Counted from the stretch's first letter, positions 36,831-46,534 are shown. The stretch is 64,000 nt of DNA from Microbulbifer sp. MKSA007 (GCA_032615215.1 CP128433.1:5041001-5105000); one strand, 5' to 3'. Numbers and translations: made by a program. The notes: generated from the sequence alone by a model not told the origin.

Positions 36831-37146
36831 TCACAAAATTTCCGATTCATTCCGAGGCTCTGACCAAGCTCCCTTTGGTCACCCCCAGCAAACTAGCGCT
36901 GTATCTAGTCAGTGCAAAAAGCAAACCAAAATGGCGCATAAGCTGGCATTTGTAGGCGGAAGCAGCTTCAACCGGACACAATCAGTGCGCGATTAGCAAC
37001 AACGGCATTGCGAGTATTCAGTCTCAGAAATAGGATGCCGCCGACTACAGAGAGAATGCACCATTAAGGTGCATGGGTCAAAAAACAGGCAGGCGGGCTT
37101 TAGACTGAAGTAAGGGGTAGCGGGAGCTTTGCACTCCCTCAAACAT
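36831..37146. other. Spacer between ntrB and a DUF4124 gene
   Basis: This 316-base stretch contains no ORF I can support. A weak hairpin (GGGAG and CTCCC, near 37121-37138) lies just after the DUF4124 stop on the minus strand and may help end that transcript. An ntrBC promoter is likely here but I see no clear box. Confidence 0.45.
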
Positions 37147-37701
37147 TCACCCCCGAGCTATCGGGCGCTTGACATGAATTGTGATCGTTTGCGACTGGGC
37201 TAATACTTGCCCTTTGGGCCCTAGCAGAACCGCCTTGAGCGTATGGGTACCGCGGACCAGGGCGGAGATATCCAGGGAGTTACCAGCCGAACTTCCCTGC
37301 CAGCGCTGCCCATCAATAACCGCATAAAAGCTAGCGCCCTCTGGATAATTGGGGGCCACATCCACCTGAAGCGCTATCAGTGTCTGCCCTGGCGGAATAG
37401 TCGCCTCATTAATTGGACTCACAATTCGAATCGATACCGGCCCCAACTCTCCATCATCACTTTTGGGCGACAGCTTTCTTGTGGGCAGCTGGCGGGGCAG
37501 CGCAATTGGCTGAATATTGATTGGGGCTAAATCCACTTTCTCTGAGTTGCCATTTGCCGGTGGTGTATCGCTAAAACTGACCTGGCCATCGGGCCCAACC
37601 ACTTTGTAGATCGCGCCAGCCTCTTCATTCTCTTGAGAAGCCGCAACTGCCACCAGAGGCATTGCGAGTAACAGGGCCTTTAATTGCCAAAACCTTGCCA
37701 T
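37147..37701 (-). CDS. DUF4124-domain exported protein
   Basis: The product has 184 residues: a signal peptide (WQLKALLLAMPLVAVAA) and an N-terminal DUF4124 domain (GAIYKVVGPDGQVSFSDTPP), then a beta-sandwich-like C-terminal half with TLIALQVDVAPNYPEGASFYAVIDGQRW. Such genes are common between glnA and ntrB in gammaproteobacteria. It has no assigned function. It lies 188 bases downstream of glnA beyond a terminator. Confidence 0.82.
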   Translation of the reverse strand: MARFWQLKALLLAMPLVAVAASQENEEAGAIYKVVGPDGQVSFSDTPPANGNSEKVDLAPINIQPIALPRQLPTRKLSPKSDDGELGPVSIRIVSPINEATIPPGQTLIALQVDVAPNYPEGASFYAVIDGQRWQGSSAGNSLDISALVRGTHTLKAVLLGPKGQVLAQSQTITIHVKRPIARG

Positions 37702-37816
37702 AGTGTTTTCGACCGCAGGGCGGACGCTCCTTTCTTCCCAGATCGGGCCAATGGGATATTCCTGAGCCTCCGCATAGCGGCACTCAATTCACTTCCACTG
37801 ACAGTGTACTCGCAAT

Positions 37817-37849
37817 AAAAAAGCCCGCACCAGGGTGGCGCGGGCTTTT
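37817..37849 (-). terminator. Rho-independent terminator of glnA
   Basis: On the minus strand GCGCCACC-type arm and GCGGGC pairs with GCCCGC, giving AAAAGCCCGC and GCGGGCTTTTTT at 37849-37817. It ends in a six-base T run. It lies 40 bases downstream of the glnA stop. Confidence 0.85.
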
Positions 37850-37889
37850 CGAGAACAGCTCGACGGCATCATCGTGATGCCGGTCGCCA

Positions 37890-39296
37890 TTACACGGAGT
37901 AGTACATATCGAACTCAACCGGGTGAGTGGTCATGTTCAGGCGCTCTACTTCTTCACGCTTCAGCTCGATGTAGGCATCGATAGCATCGTTAGTGAATAC
38001 ACCACCGGCTGTCAGGAACTCGCGATCCTGATCCAGAGCATCCAGGGCGCCTTCCAGGCTGGAAGCGACAGTCGGGTACTCAGCCAACTCTTCCGGCGGC
38101 AGATCGTACAGGTCCTTGTCCGCAGCATCGCCAGGGTGGATCTTGTTCTTGATACCGTCGAGACCCGCCATCAGCAGTGCGGCGAAAGACAGGTATGGGT
38201 TGGCGGTCGGGTCCGGGAAGCGAGTCTCGATGCGCTTGCCTTTCGGGGAGGGCACGAAAGGAATACGGATAGACGCAGAGCGGTTACGCGCAGAGTAAGC
38301 CAGGATTACCGGCGCTTCGAAGCCAGGTACCAGACGCTTGTAAGAGTTGGTGGAAGCGTTGCACAGCGCGTTCAGGGCGCGAGCATGCTTAACGATACCG
38401 CCGATGTAGTACAGAGCAGCTTCGGACAGACCAGCGTAGGCGTCACCGGCAAACTGGTTTACGCCATCCTTGCTAAAGGACTGGTGAACGTGCATACCGG
38501 AACCGTTATCGCCAACCAGCGGCTTGGGCATAAAGGTCGCGGTCTTGCCGTAGGCGTGGGCAACGTTGTGTACAGCGTACTTGAGGATCTGTACTTCGTC
38601 CGCTTTCTTAGTCAGGGTGTTGGCGGCAACGCCGATCTCACACTGGCCAGCAGTACCCACTTCGTGGTGATGCACTTCTACGCGCAGGCCCATCTGTTCC
38701 ATCGCAGAACACATTGCGGCGCGAACGTCGTGCAGGGAATCCACCGGAGGAACCGGGAAGTAACCGCCTTTAACGCCGGGACGGTGACCAATATTGCCTT
38801 CTGCAAAGTTGTGACCTGAGGACCAGGCTGCTTCTTCGGAGTTGATCTTGTAGAAGGCGCCGCCCATTTCGGCACCCCAGGTGATGTCGTCGAATACGAA
38901 GAACTCGGGCTCGGGACCGAACAGAGCGGTGTCACCCAGACCAGTGGACTTCAGGTATTCCTCAGCGCGCAATGCGATGGAGCGAGGATCTCGCTCGTAA
39001 CCCTGACCGGTAATTGGGTCGACGATGTTACAGCGAATGATAACAGTGCTCTCATCGGTGAAGGGGTCGAGGAAAGCGGTCTCGTCGTCCGGCATCAGGA
39101 TCATGTCGGATTCGTTGATGCCCTTCCAACCGGCGATGGAAGAACCATCGAACATTTTGCCTTCTTCAAAGAACTCACCGTCAACTTCCGACGCAGGGAT
39201 GGAAACGTGTTGTTCTTTACCCTTGGTATCGGTAAAGCGCAGGTCTATCCATTTCGCTTCACTTTCATTAATCAAACCGAGCGTTTTCGCTGACAT
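37890..39296 (-). CDS. glnA: Glutamine synthetase type I
   Basis: The product has 468 residues from the ATG at 39296 (GGAGG site; family start MSAKTLGLI), although the open frame reaches back to 39356. The family motifs MFDGSSIAGWKGI, NGSGMHVHQS and the adenylylation loop with Tyr in KDLYDLPPEE are visible, so activity should be regulated by GlnE. It makes glutamine from glutamate and ammonia in the cytoplasm. Sigma54/NtrC control is indicated by the promoter at 39382-39398 and by ntrBC downstream. Confidence 0.97.
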   Translation of the reverse strand: MSAKTLGLINESEAKWIDLRFTDTKGKEQHVSIPASEVDGEFFEEGKMFDGSSIAGWKGINESDMILMPDDETAFLDPFTDESTVIIRCNIVDPITGQGYERDPRSIALRAEEYLKSTGLGDTALFGPEPEFFVFDDITWGAEMGGAFYKINSEEAAWSSGHNFAEGNIGHRPGVKGGYFPVPPVDSLHDVRAAMCSAMEQMGLRVEVHHHEVGTAGQCEIGVAANTLTKKADEVQILKYAVHNVAHAYGKTATFMPKPLVGDNGSGMHVHQSFSKDGVNQFAGDAYAGLSEAALYYIGGIVKHARALNALCNASTNSYKRLVPGFEAPVILAYSARNRSASIRIPFVPSPKGKRIETRFPDPTANPYLSFAALLMAGLDGIKNKIHPGDAADKDLYDLPPEELAEYPTVASSLEGALDALDQDREFLTAGGVFTNDAIDAYIELKREEVERLNMTTHPVEFDMYYSV

Positions 39297-39381
39297 TGCA
39301 GTCCTCCAGGTCTTGAAAAGTAATTGGTCGCTATGCCTTGCTGTCGCTGCCGGCATTCACTCTCTACCTGGCGTGAAATAA

Positions 39382-39398
39382 AGCAAGGAGTGTGCCAA
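39382..39398 (-). promoter_or_regulatory. Sigma54 promoter of glnA
   Basis: On the minus strand the sequence TTGGCACACTCCTTGCT matches the sigma54 consensus, with GG and GC separated by ten bases. It lies about 86 bases before the glnA ATG. A GCACCA half-site near 39504-39509 could be part of an NtrC enhancer, but its partner half is poor. Confidence 0.8.
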
Positions 39399-39621
39399 AT
39401 TAGGGCAATCGCCTCATAGTCCCGGTTGGCGCCGGTGCGAGCCCCAGCAAAGTGCTGACGCAGCCAGGATAGATGTATTGTGGCCGAGCAGCCACATAAA
39501 TACGCACCAAAATAGAACATATTTGTTCTCGCTTCGCCCGCAAACAGTGCACAACCAACTTGGCTCTGGCTAGTTTATAATGCCGCACCTTCTATCAACA
39601 TGCGGTACCCCACAGATTCCC
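39399..39621. other. Divergent glnA / thiI regulatory spacer
   Basis: The region between the glnA promoter and the thiI start. It probably holds NtrC binding sites and the thiI promoter. Only one clear GCACCA half-site is seen. No ORF. Confidence 0.5.
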
Positions 39622-41103
39622 ATGCACTTTGTCGTCAAGTTTTTTCCAGAGATCACCATCAAGAGCAACCCTGTGCGCAAGCGCATGTCGCGCCAGCTCA
39701 AGGACAACCTGCAGCGCCTGCTGCGCCAGCTGGACGACCGTATCCAGGTGCGAAAGGATTGGGAAAAGATCGATGTGATCGCGCCCGATGCTGTGTCCCA
39801 CCTGGGTGGACGTATCGAAGAGGTGCTCTCTCACACCCCCGGCATCGCCAACTTCTCCCGCGTGCGCCAGTTCCCCCTGGGTGACCTGCACGACATGTAC
39901 GAGAAAACCCTGTCGGTTTGGGGCGCAGCCCTGAAAGACAAGACTTTCTGTGTACGGGTTAAACGCACCGGCAAACACGACTTCCAGTCTCTGGATGTGG
40001 AACAGTATGTGGGTGGCGGCCTCAACAAGAATACCGAGGCATCCGGAGTCAAACTGAAAAACCCCGACATCACCGTTAAGCTGGAGATCCGCCACGACAA
40101 GCTCAACGTGATCGAAGAGCAGCATCCCGGCCTGGGCGGCTTCCCCCTGGGCACGCAAGACCCGGTTTTGTCACTGGTCTCCGGTGGCTTCGACTCTACC
40201 GTGGCCAGTTACATGACCATGAAGCGCGGTATCCGCACCCACTTCCTGTTCTTCAACCTGGGCGGACGCCAGCACGAGCTGGGCGTGAAAGAAGTCGCCT
40301 ACTATCTGTGGAACAAATACGGCGCTTCCCACCGGGTGCGCTTTATCACCGTGCCGTTTGACGAAGTAGTGGCAGAGATTCTCGAGCGGGTCGACGACTC
40401 CAATATGGGCGTTATTTTGAAGCGCATGATGCTGCGCGCCGCCGATGTGATCGCCAAGGAACTGGAGGTGGACGCCGTAGTCACCGGTGAAGCCATCGCC
40501 CAGGTTTCCAGCCAGACCCTGAAAAATCTGTCGGTGATCGACAGTGTTACCAATACCCTGGTATTGCGCCCACTGATCACCACCGACAAGACCGATATTA
40601 TCCGCACCTCCCGGGCCATCGGCACTGAAGAGTTCGCCGCCAATATGCCGGAATACTGCGGCGTTATCTCGGTAAAACCCACCACCCGCGCCAAGATTGA
40701 AAAAGTGGAGTCCGAGGAAAACCGCTTCGATTTCACCGTCCTCGATCGCGCTATCAGCAATCGGGTGATGCAAAATATTGATCAGGTGATCGAAGAAGTC
40801 GATGGCGAAGCACCGGATGTGGAGATCCGCGAAGAGCCGGGCAGCGCTGTGGTTATCGATATCCGCCACCCGGATGAGGAGGAGTTGGATCCACTGGAGC
40901 TTGGCTGTGAGGTGCAGACTATTCCTTTCTACCGTCTCAACAACAGCTTTGCCCACCTGGACCAAGAGCGTGAGTACCTCCTGTATTGCTCCAAAGGCGT
41001 TATGAGCCGCCTGCACGCCTCACACCTGTTGGACGAAGGTTTTCGCAATGTGGGCGTGCTGCGCCCGCTGATTCCCCACAGACCGGAAACCATTAAGAAG
41101 TAA
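39622..41103 (+). CDS. thiI: tRNA 4-thiouridine synthetase ThiI
   Basis: The product has 493 residues from the ATG at 39622, where MHFVVKFFPEITIKS matches the usual N-terminus; the open frame reaches back to 39580. Domains: THUMP (about 60-165), PP-loop with SGGFDS, and a C-terminal rhodanese domain (about 400-490). Two key cysteines are visible, NMPEYCGVIS in the middle and LLYCSKGVMS in the rhodanese domain. It makes s4U8 in tRNA and the thiazole of thiamine. It stands divergent to glnA. Confidence 0.95.
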   Translation: MHFVVKFFPEITIKSNPVRKRMSRQLKDNLQRLLRQLDDRIQVRKDWEKIDVIAPDAVSHLGGRIEEVLSHTPGIANFSRVRQFPLGDLHDMYEKTLSVWGAALKDKTFCVRVKRTGKHDFQSLDVEQYVGGGLNKNTEASGVKLKNPDITVKLEIRHDKLNVIEEQHPGLGGFPLGTQDPVLSLVSGGFDSTVASYMTMKRGIRTHFLFFNLGGRQHELGVKEVAYYLWNKYGASHRVRFITVPFDEVVAEILERVDDSNMGVILKRMMLRAADVIAKELEVDAVVTGEAIAQVSSQTLKNLSVIDSVTNTLVLRPLITTDKTDIIRTSRAIGTEEFAANMPEYCGVISVKPTTRAKIEKVESEENRFDFTVLDRAISNRVMQNIDQVIEEVDGEAPDVEIREEPGSAVVIDIRHPDEEELDPLELGCEVQTIPFYRLNNSFAHLDQEREYLLYCSKGVMSRLHASHLLDEGFRNVGVLRPLIPHRPETIKK

Positions 41104-41115
41104 CTTCTGCTCAAG

Positions 41116-41145
41116 GCGCGGGCAATTACCGCCCGCGCGGGTTTT
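41116..41145 (+). terminator. Terminator of thiI
   Basis: GCGCGGGC at 41116-41123 pairs with GCCCGCGC at 41131-41138, followed by GGGTTTT. It lies 13 bases after the thiI stop. Confidence 0.7.
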
Positions 41146-41303
41146 AAAGCGATCAGCGCCCCGGGGCGGTGATTTTTTACTCAAAATCACTCCCAATTGT
41201 CATGCGGCCCCCCTATAATCGCCGCCTTTGGCCGGAATGCTGCTGTAGAAACCCCGCAGGCCCCCGCCCCGACTTACCAAGATTTAACGCCCAGAGGCCC
41301 CCA

Positions 41304-43112
41304 GTGATAGAGAATCTGCGCAATATTGCGATTATCGCCCACGTAGACCATGGCAAAACCACCCTTGTGGACAAGCTGTTGTCCCAGTCCGGCACTCTCG
41401 ACCGCCGCGACGAAGGCGCCGAGCGCGTCATGGACTCCAACGATCAAGAGCGTGAGCGTGGCATCACCATCCTGGCGAAGAACACCGCTATCCGCTGGAA
41501 TGACTACCGCATCAATATTGTCGACACCCCTGGGCACGCCGACTTCGGCGGCGAGGTAGAGCGCGTACTGTCCATGGTGGATTCAGTTCTGCTGCTCGTA
41601 GACGCAGTAGATGGCCCCATGCCGCAGACCCGCTTCGTAACCCAGAAGGCATTTGAGCAGGGCCTCAACCCGATCGTGGTGATTAACAAGATCGACCGCC
41701 CCGGCGCTCGCCCCGACTGGGTGATGGATCAGGTATTCGACCTGTTCGACAGCCTCGGCGCCACCGACGAACAGTTGGACTTCCCGGTTGTCTACGCCTC
41801 CGCCCTGAACGGCATCGCCGGTCTCGACGACACCGACCTGGCCGACGATATGACGCCGCTGTTCCAGATGATTGTGGACAAGGTTGAGCCCCCGAAGGTT
41901 GACCCCACCGGCGCCTTCCAGATGCAGGTTTCCGCTCTGGACTACTCCAGCTACGTAGGCGTAATCGGCGTTGGCCGTATCACTCGCGGTACCCTGAAGC
42001 CGAACCAGCAAGTGGTAGTTCTCGATCGCGAGGGCAACTCGCGCAAAGCCAAGGTCCTGCAGGTTATGGGTTACCTCGGCCTGGAGCGTGTAGAAGTGGA
42101 GCAAGCCAGTGCTGGCGATATCGTGTGTATCACCGGTGTGGGTGAGCTAAATATCTCCGATACCCTGTGCGATCTGGATACTCCAGAAGCCCTGCCCGCC
42201 CTGAGCGTGGACGAGCCCACCGTAAGCATGACCTTCCAGGTCAACGACTCCCCCTTTGCTGGCCAGGACGGCAAGTTCGTTACCTCGCGCAACATCAAAG
42301 AGCGTCTTGACCAGGAGCTGATTCACAACGTGGCCCTGCGTGTAGAGCAAGGCGACTCTCCTGATAAGTTCAAGGTTTCCGGCCGAGGCGAATTGCACTT
42401 GTCTGTCCTGATCGAATCCATGCGCCGAGAAGGTTTCGAGCTGGGCGTTTCCCGCCCCGAAGTGGTGCAGAGAGAGGTCGACGGAGAGATCCACGAGCCT
42501 TATGAAGAAGTGGTTATCGATGTTGAGGAACCCCATCAGGGGCCCATTATGGAAGAGCTGGGCCTGCGCAAGGCCGATCTCACCAATATGGAGCCCGATG
42601 GCAAAGGTCGCGTGCGCCTAACCTTTATCGTGCCCTCGCGCGGCATGATCGGCTTCCGCTCCCAATTCCTTACCATCACCAGTGGTTCTGGCATTATGAC
42701 CAGTATCTTCGACCACTACGGTCCGGTGAAGCAGGGTGAGGTGGCCAAGCGCATCAACGGTGTACTGGTTTCCATGGTCAAGGGCAAAACCCTCGCCTAT
42801 GGTCTGTTCGCACTGCAGGATCGTGGTCGCTTGTTCCTGGGCCACGGCGAAGAGGTCTACGAAGGCCAAATCGTCGGTATTCACTCCCGTGGCAACGACC
42901 TGGTAGTAAACCCTACCAAGGCCAAACAGCTCACTAATGTGCGCGCGTCAGGTACTGACGATGCGCTCACTCTGTCACCACCCATTCGTCACACCCTTGA
43001 GCAGGCTCTGGAATTCATCGAAGACGATGAATTGGTAGAGGTGACTCCCAACTTTATCCGCCTGCGCAAGAAAATTTTGCAGGAAAATATGCGCAAGCGT
43101 GCGAAGAAATAA
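41304..43112 (+). CDS. typA: Ribosome-associated GTPase TypA/BipA
   Basis: The product has 602 residues starting at GTG 41304 (family start VIENLRNIAIIAHVDHGKTT), although the open frame reaches back to 41169. GTPase motifs are AHVDHGKT, DTPGHADF and NKID, followed by the EF-G-like domains II, III and V and the BipA C-terminal domain. It acts on 50S subunit assembly and stress growth. Length is close to E. coli BipA. It follows thiI after about 200 bases. Confidence 0.96.
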   Translation: MIENLRNIAIIAHVDHGKTTLVDKLLSQSGTLDRRDEGAERVMDSNDQERERGITILAKNTAIRWNDYRINIVDTPGHADFGGEVERVLSMVDSVLLLVDAVDGPMPQTRFVTQKAFEQGLNPIVVINKIDRPGARPDWVMDQVFDLFDSLGATDEQLDFPVVYASALNGIAGLDDTDLADDMTPLFQMIVDKVEPPKVDPTGAFQMQVSALDYSSYVGVIGVGRITRGTLKPNQQVVVLDREGNSRKAKVLQVMGYLGLERVEVEQASAGDIVCITGVGELNISDTLCDLDTPEALPALSVDEPTVSMTFQVNDSPFAGQDGKFVTSRNIKERLDQELIHNVALRVEQGDSPDKFKVSGRGELHLSVLIESMRREGFELGVSRPEVVQREVDGEIHEPYEEVVIDVEEPHQGPIMEELGLRKADLTNMEPDGKGRVRLTFIVPSRGMIGFRSQFLTITSGSGIMTSIFDHYGPVKQGEVAKRINGVLVSMVKGKTLAYGLFALQDRGRLFLGHGEEVYEGQIVGIHSRGNDLVVNPTKAKQLTNVRASGTDDALTLSPPIRHTLEQALEFIEDDELVEVTPNFIRLRKKILQENMRKRAKK

Positions 43113-43132
43113 TTAGTATTTTCTTCAACTTT

Positions 43133-43158
43133 AAAAAGGGCCCTCTGGGCCCTTTTTT
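43133..43158 (+). terminator. Rho-independent terminator of typA
   Basis: AAAAAGGGCCC and GGGCCCTTTTTT with a three-base loop (TCT), ending in six T. It lies 20 bases after the typA stop. Confidence 0.9.
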
Positions 43159-43645
43159 GTTTTTGCCATATCATGACATCTTCAATCCCTGAAGAGGGAC
43201 AATCAAAAACTTCTCCGTAGCAACATTCCATAGTAAAGAGGTGATTGATTAACTCGACAGAAGCCGTGCTGCACTAAACTGCAGGGAGGCTGCCTGCAAG
43301 AGGCCGTAAATATCGCTCGCCAGAATCCGGTATTTTTTTCCAATCTCTTACCCCAAAAAGAAAATTTATCTTCTTTTGATATTAAATAATCGACCATTTT
43401 TATCGTTTATCTGCTCAAATATTTATTCCTGGAAGGTGCAATTAAATTTATGCCCGCACTTTTTATTGTCCCCATCATAAAATTACAGCGGAAATAAATA
43501 TAACCACTCAGCCACTACCCTCCGTGGCTTGCACATTTATTCCACATTTCCTCGCGGAACTTTTACCTCTTCATTTATTCAAATTTTTCCACATATAACG
43601 ACAAATTTCTTTATACATAATTAAGACCTATGGGAGGTCAATCTA
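43159..43645. other. Chitinase upstream region
   Basis: This stretch of almost 490 bases is AT-rich toward the chitinase. No ORF is convincing. It should contain the chitinase promoter and any operator; I cannot assign boxes. GGGAGG at 43631-43636 is the ribosome site. Confidence 0.5.
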
Positions 43646-45733
43646 ATGTTTTCTTTCCTGCAATCTCAGGATCGAACAAGGATGTTGGTGGGCAGCCGCA
43701 GTGAACGCGGATCTAAATTTGGGTTTAAATTAAAAGCTGCGGCGGCACTCGCAGCAGCAATCGCCATCAGCGGAAACGTCAGCGCACAAGAAACCTCTAA
43801 ACGTGTATCTGCCTATTGGGCCGATTGGGAATACTGGGCCGACTCATCCTTCACCCATGACAACGTGGATTTCTCCAAGCTCACTCACGTTCAGTACGCC
43901 TTTGCCTGGAATGACGAAGACGGCAACATCTACTTTACAGACCCCTACGTTTTCTACGGCCTGGGCGCCCAATCATTTTCCGGCGGCGCCGGTGATGGTC
44001 CCGTAAAATGCTCGCCGCAATTCTGGCACCCCTACAGCCAATACGATTCCAGTATTCAGCCCGCGGTCTGCCAGGGCTGGAATGACCACGAATCAGGTTT
44101 TGTAAAATCGGTACATGACGACGGTGCCAAGGCGATCCTGTCTATGGGCGGCTGGACCCTCTCCCACAAAGTCTCTGAGATGATGGAGAGCGACACCGCA
44201 CGTGCAGCCTTTATCGAAAATGCAGTGACACTGCTTACTGACTGGGATTTCGATGGTCTCGATCTCGATTTCGAATACCCCGGCTATGCACCGAACGGCG
44301 GACGCTCGATCGACAAAGAAAACTTCACCACCCTGCTGCAAGAGCTGCGCGCGCGCTTCGATGAGGTTGAAGCGGAGACCGGCAAAAATCTGGAACTGAC
44401 CGCTGCCGTGGCCTGTGGCCCCTCGATTGCAGAAGAGGGTTATGATTTTGCTGCTGTGGGCGAAGTCCTCGACTATGTCAACCTGATGACTTATGACTTT
44501 GGTGGCGACTGGGATACCGTAGCCCAGCATACCTCGCCGCTGTACCCCTATGAAGGCCAGGTCAACGAAGGCTTCGACGCAGACAGCTGCCGCAATATGT
44601 GGATGACTGAGGGCAATATTCCTGCTGAGAAAATCACCCTGGGTATGTCCCACTACGGCCGCAGCGTGGCTGGCGCCACCGCAATCGGTGAAGCCGCCTC
44701 CGGACAAGACGTCGCTCACTGGGGCTCTGACACCGAGACGCGCTACTACCAGATCGTTGAGAAAATGCAGAGCGACTCTTCATTCCAGACCGCTTACGAT
44801 CCCGAGGCCGTCACCCACTATGGTTGGTTTGAGGATGGCGGTTTTATCTCTTTCGAAGATACGACTTCTATCGCCGCACGCGCCCAATATGTGCTCGACC
44901 AGGGCCTTGGTGGCGTGATGATCTGGCAGCTACGCGGTGGAATGCTATTGGAGAACAATGAATACCAGTATCCACTACTCGATGCCGCACTCGAAGTTTT
45001 CGGACAGGGTGGCTCCAGTGATAGCGATACCGGAGATACTGGCGATACCGGAGATACCGGAGATACCGGAGACACCGGAGACACCGGAGACACCGGAGAC
45101 ACCGGAGACACCGGAGATACCGGAGATACCGGAGACACTGGAGACACTGGAGACACTGGAGACACTGGAGACACTGGAGACACTGGAGACACTGGAGACA
45201 CTGGAGACACTGGAGACACCGGAGATACTGGCGACACCGGAAGTGGCGGTGGCAATAATAATGGCGGAAGCAGCGCCTGCGTCGCGTTTGAGCAGCCCTA
45301 TGCCGGCGACCCAGGTTATTCAGTCGGTGACGTTGTTGTCTTTGAAGGAGTCGCCTACGAGTCCACCCACGAGCCAAACTGGTGGTCTCCAGGTTCCGCG
45401 CCATCGCTGTGGACCGAAACCACCTGTCAAACTGAGGGCGAAGGCTCCGACAATGGTTCCGACAGCGGCTCTGACGATAGCAACAACAATGGCTCCGATA
45501 GCGGTTCTGACGACAACGCCAATAACGGTTCCGATGACAACACCGACAGCGATCAAGGTTCAGGTGAGACCGCTTCCTGCCCCGAATTCCAGCAGCCATA
45601 TGCTGGTGACGAAGGCTATCAAGTTGGCGACCTAGTAACCTTTGAAGGCCAGGTTTATGTGTCTACCTTTGGTCCCAACTGGTGGTCCCCGGCTAGCGCC
45701 CCCCAGTACTGGGAAGCGAGTTCCTGCCAGTAA
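43646..45733 (+). CDS. Secreted GH18 chitinase with Thr-Gly-Asp linker and two chitin-binding modules
   Basis: The product has 695 residues. A signal peptide with a long basic front (LKAAAALAAAIAISGNVSA) is followed by a GH18 catalytic domain (about 50-445), with the catalytic motif FDGLDLDFEYPG (DxxDxDxE; Glu is the proton donor) and chitinase motifs SMGGWTLS and MTYDFGGDW. After an Asp-Thr-Gly repeat linker (about 461-532) come two CBM5/12-type modules (about 543-594 and 645-694) that share YxVGDxVxFEGxxYxS and NWWSP..AP..W. They are separated by a Ser/Asn/Asp-rich linker. It should degrade chitin outside the cell. Confidence 0.93.
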   Translation: MFSFLQSQDRTRMLVGSRSERGSKFGFKLKAAAALAAAIAISGNVSAQETSKRVSAYWADWEYWADSSFTHDNVDFSKLTHVQYAFAWNDEDGNIYFTDPYVFYGLGAQSFSGGAGDGPVKCSPQFWHPYSQYDSSIQPAVCQGWNDHESGFVKSVHDDGAKAILSMGGWTLSHKVSEMMESDTARAAFIENAVTLLTDWDFDGLDLDFEYPGYAPNGGRSIDKENFTTLLQELRARFDEVEAETGKNLELTAAVACGPSIAEEGYDFAAVGEVLDYVNLMTYDFGGDWDTVAQHTSPLYPYEGQVNEGFDADSCRNMWMTEGNIPAEKITLGMSHYGRSVAGATAIGEAASGQDVAHWGSDTETRYYQIVEKMQSDSSFQTAYDPEAVTHYGWFEDGGFISFEDTTSIAARAQYVLDQGLGGVMIWQLRGGMLLENNEYQYPLLDAALEVFGQGGSSDSDTGDTGDTGDTGDTGDTGDTGDTGDTGDTGDTGDTGDTGDTGDTGDTGDTGDTGDTGDTGDTGDTGDTGDTGSGGGNNNGGSSACVAFEQPYAGDPGYSVGDVVVFEGVAYESTHEPNWWSPGSAPSLWTETTCQTEGEGSDNGSDSGSDDSNNNGSDSGSDDNANNGSDDNTDSDQGSGETASCPEFQQPYAGDEGYQVGDLVTFEGQVYVSTFGPNWWSPASAPQYWEASSCQ
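45026..45241 (+). repeat. 24-copy 9-base tandem repeat in the chitinase linker
   Basis: The repeat unit is GAY ACY GGM, encoding Asp-Thr-Gly, in 24 copies (216 bases). Blocks are homogenised: copies 6-10 read GACACCGGA and copies 13-21 read GACACTGGA. The repeat number may vary between strains. It is not a CRISPR array: units are nine bases with no spacers. Confidence 0.9.
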
Positions 45734-45785
45734 CCTGGATACACTTTGACCGTCTTCTCAAGGAAGGCGGCTCAATATTTCAATA

Positions 45786-45811
45786 AAAGGGCCCTTATCG
45801 GGTCCTTTCCA
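45786..45811 (+). terminator. Terminator of the chitinase
   Basis: AAAGGGCCC at 45786-45794 pairs with GGGTCCTTT at 45800-45808 with one G-T wobble and a five-base loop. T-rich bases follow after CC. Confidence 0.65.
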
Positions 45812-45842
45812 TTTATTATTTAGTCCGCCCTTAAAATAATTA

Positions 45843-46004
45843 TTACGGCGTATCTTGTAAGATATGCATCACTTCACCAAAGTTATCCTTTGACAAAATA
45901 TATCTCAGCCAACGAATACCATTATCTGTCAAACTTTGCTCATACTTAATGTGCTTTTGATCTCGCAGATAAATTCTGAGTCTGGGGTAAGAGGCAATAA
46001 ATCT
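45843..46004 (-). pseudogene. ORF remnant without start
   Basis: This minus-strand frame is open for 53 codons (RFIASYPRLRIYLRDQKHIK to GEVMHILQDTP) and ends in two stops. There is no ATG, GTG or TTG at the start, and a TAG lies immediately upstream. It looks like the tail of a decayed gene; the family is not recognised. Confidence 0.3.
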
Positions 46005-46312
46005 CTAAAACTTACAATCAATTAAATTAATTTTTTATTATCCATTCTTAAAATGTATTTTGGAATTCATCGGCTAGGTGCCGGACCAGTGCCATTAGCT
46101 GTTTCAACCGCCTGAATTTGGCTCCAATTATACTCTTTAGGAAAAAGGGAAAATAATGAGTTAAATTTCACTCTATTGGAGCTGGCAACAAAATAACTAT
46201 TTATCCCCAAGACTATCAAAGTTAAAAAAACGATAAGATTCTAAAATTTTTACGAATTGATTGCCTCAACCTATAGTCTCCCAATATCTTAGACTTAACT
46301 CTTTATCAAGTT
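46005..46312. other. AT-rich spacer
   Basis: About 308 bases of AT-rich DNA with no ORF that I can support. A small inverted pair (GCTCCAAT and ATTGGAGC, near 46121 and 46174) is probably chance. Confidence 0.4.
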
Positions 46313-46534
46313 CTATTTTTCCGTAGGGATTAAGTATGCAAGCAGCTTAAAGAAGGTCGCAAACAATATTATAGAAACAAACATTACTGGCCGCATTGAT
46401 AAAATATATCCCTCAGTAGTAAGGCCTGCCAAGATAGCGTTCTCAGATAAAGACTGTTCTCGCTGAGATACTAAAAATTTTAAATAAGAAGTAACTATAA
46501 GAGCCACTAATGAAAGTGGTAAGCAGAATGACAA
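46313..46534 (-). CDS. Possible small membrane protein
   Basis: An ORF of 73 residues with two hydrophobic segments (LPLSLVALIVTSYLKFLV and MRPVMFVSIILFATFFKLLAYLI). The only start is TTG with no good ribosome site. It could be a real small membrane protein or a remnant in an AT-rich gene-poor stretch. No family recognised. Confidence 0.3.
   Translation of the reverse strand: MSFCLPLSLVALIVTSYLKFLVSQREQSLSENAILAGLTTEGYILSMRPVMFVSIILFATFFKLLAYLIPTEK

Noticed and set aside
40171..41016. A 281-codon open frame antisense to thiI, and similar ones in glnA, moxR and typA
   Set aside because: All are shadows of strongly supported genes on the other strand.
45026..45241. CRISPR array
   Set aside because: Units are nine bases long without spacers and encode a protein linker.
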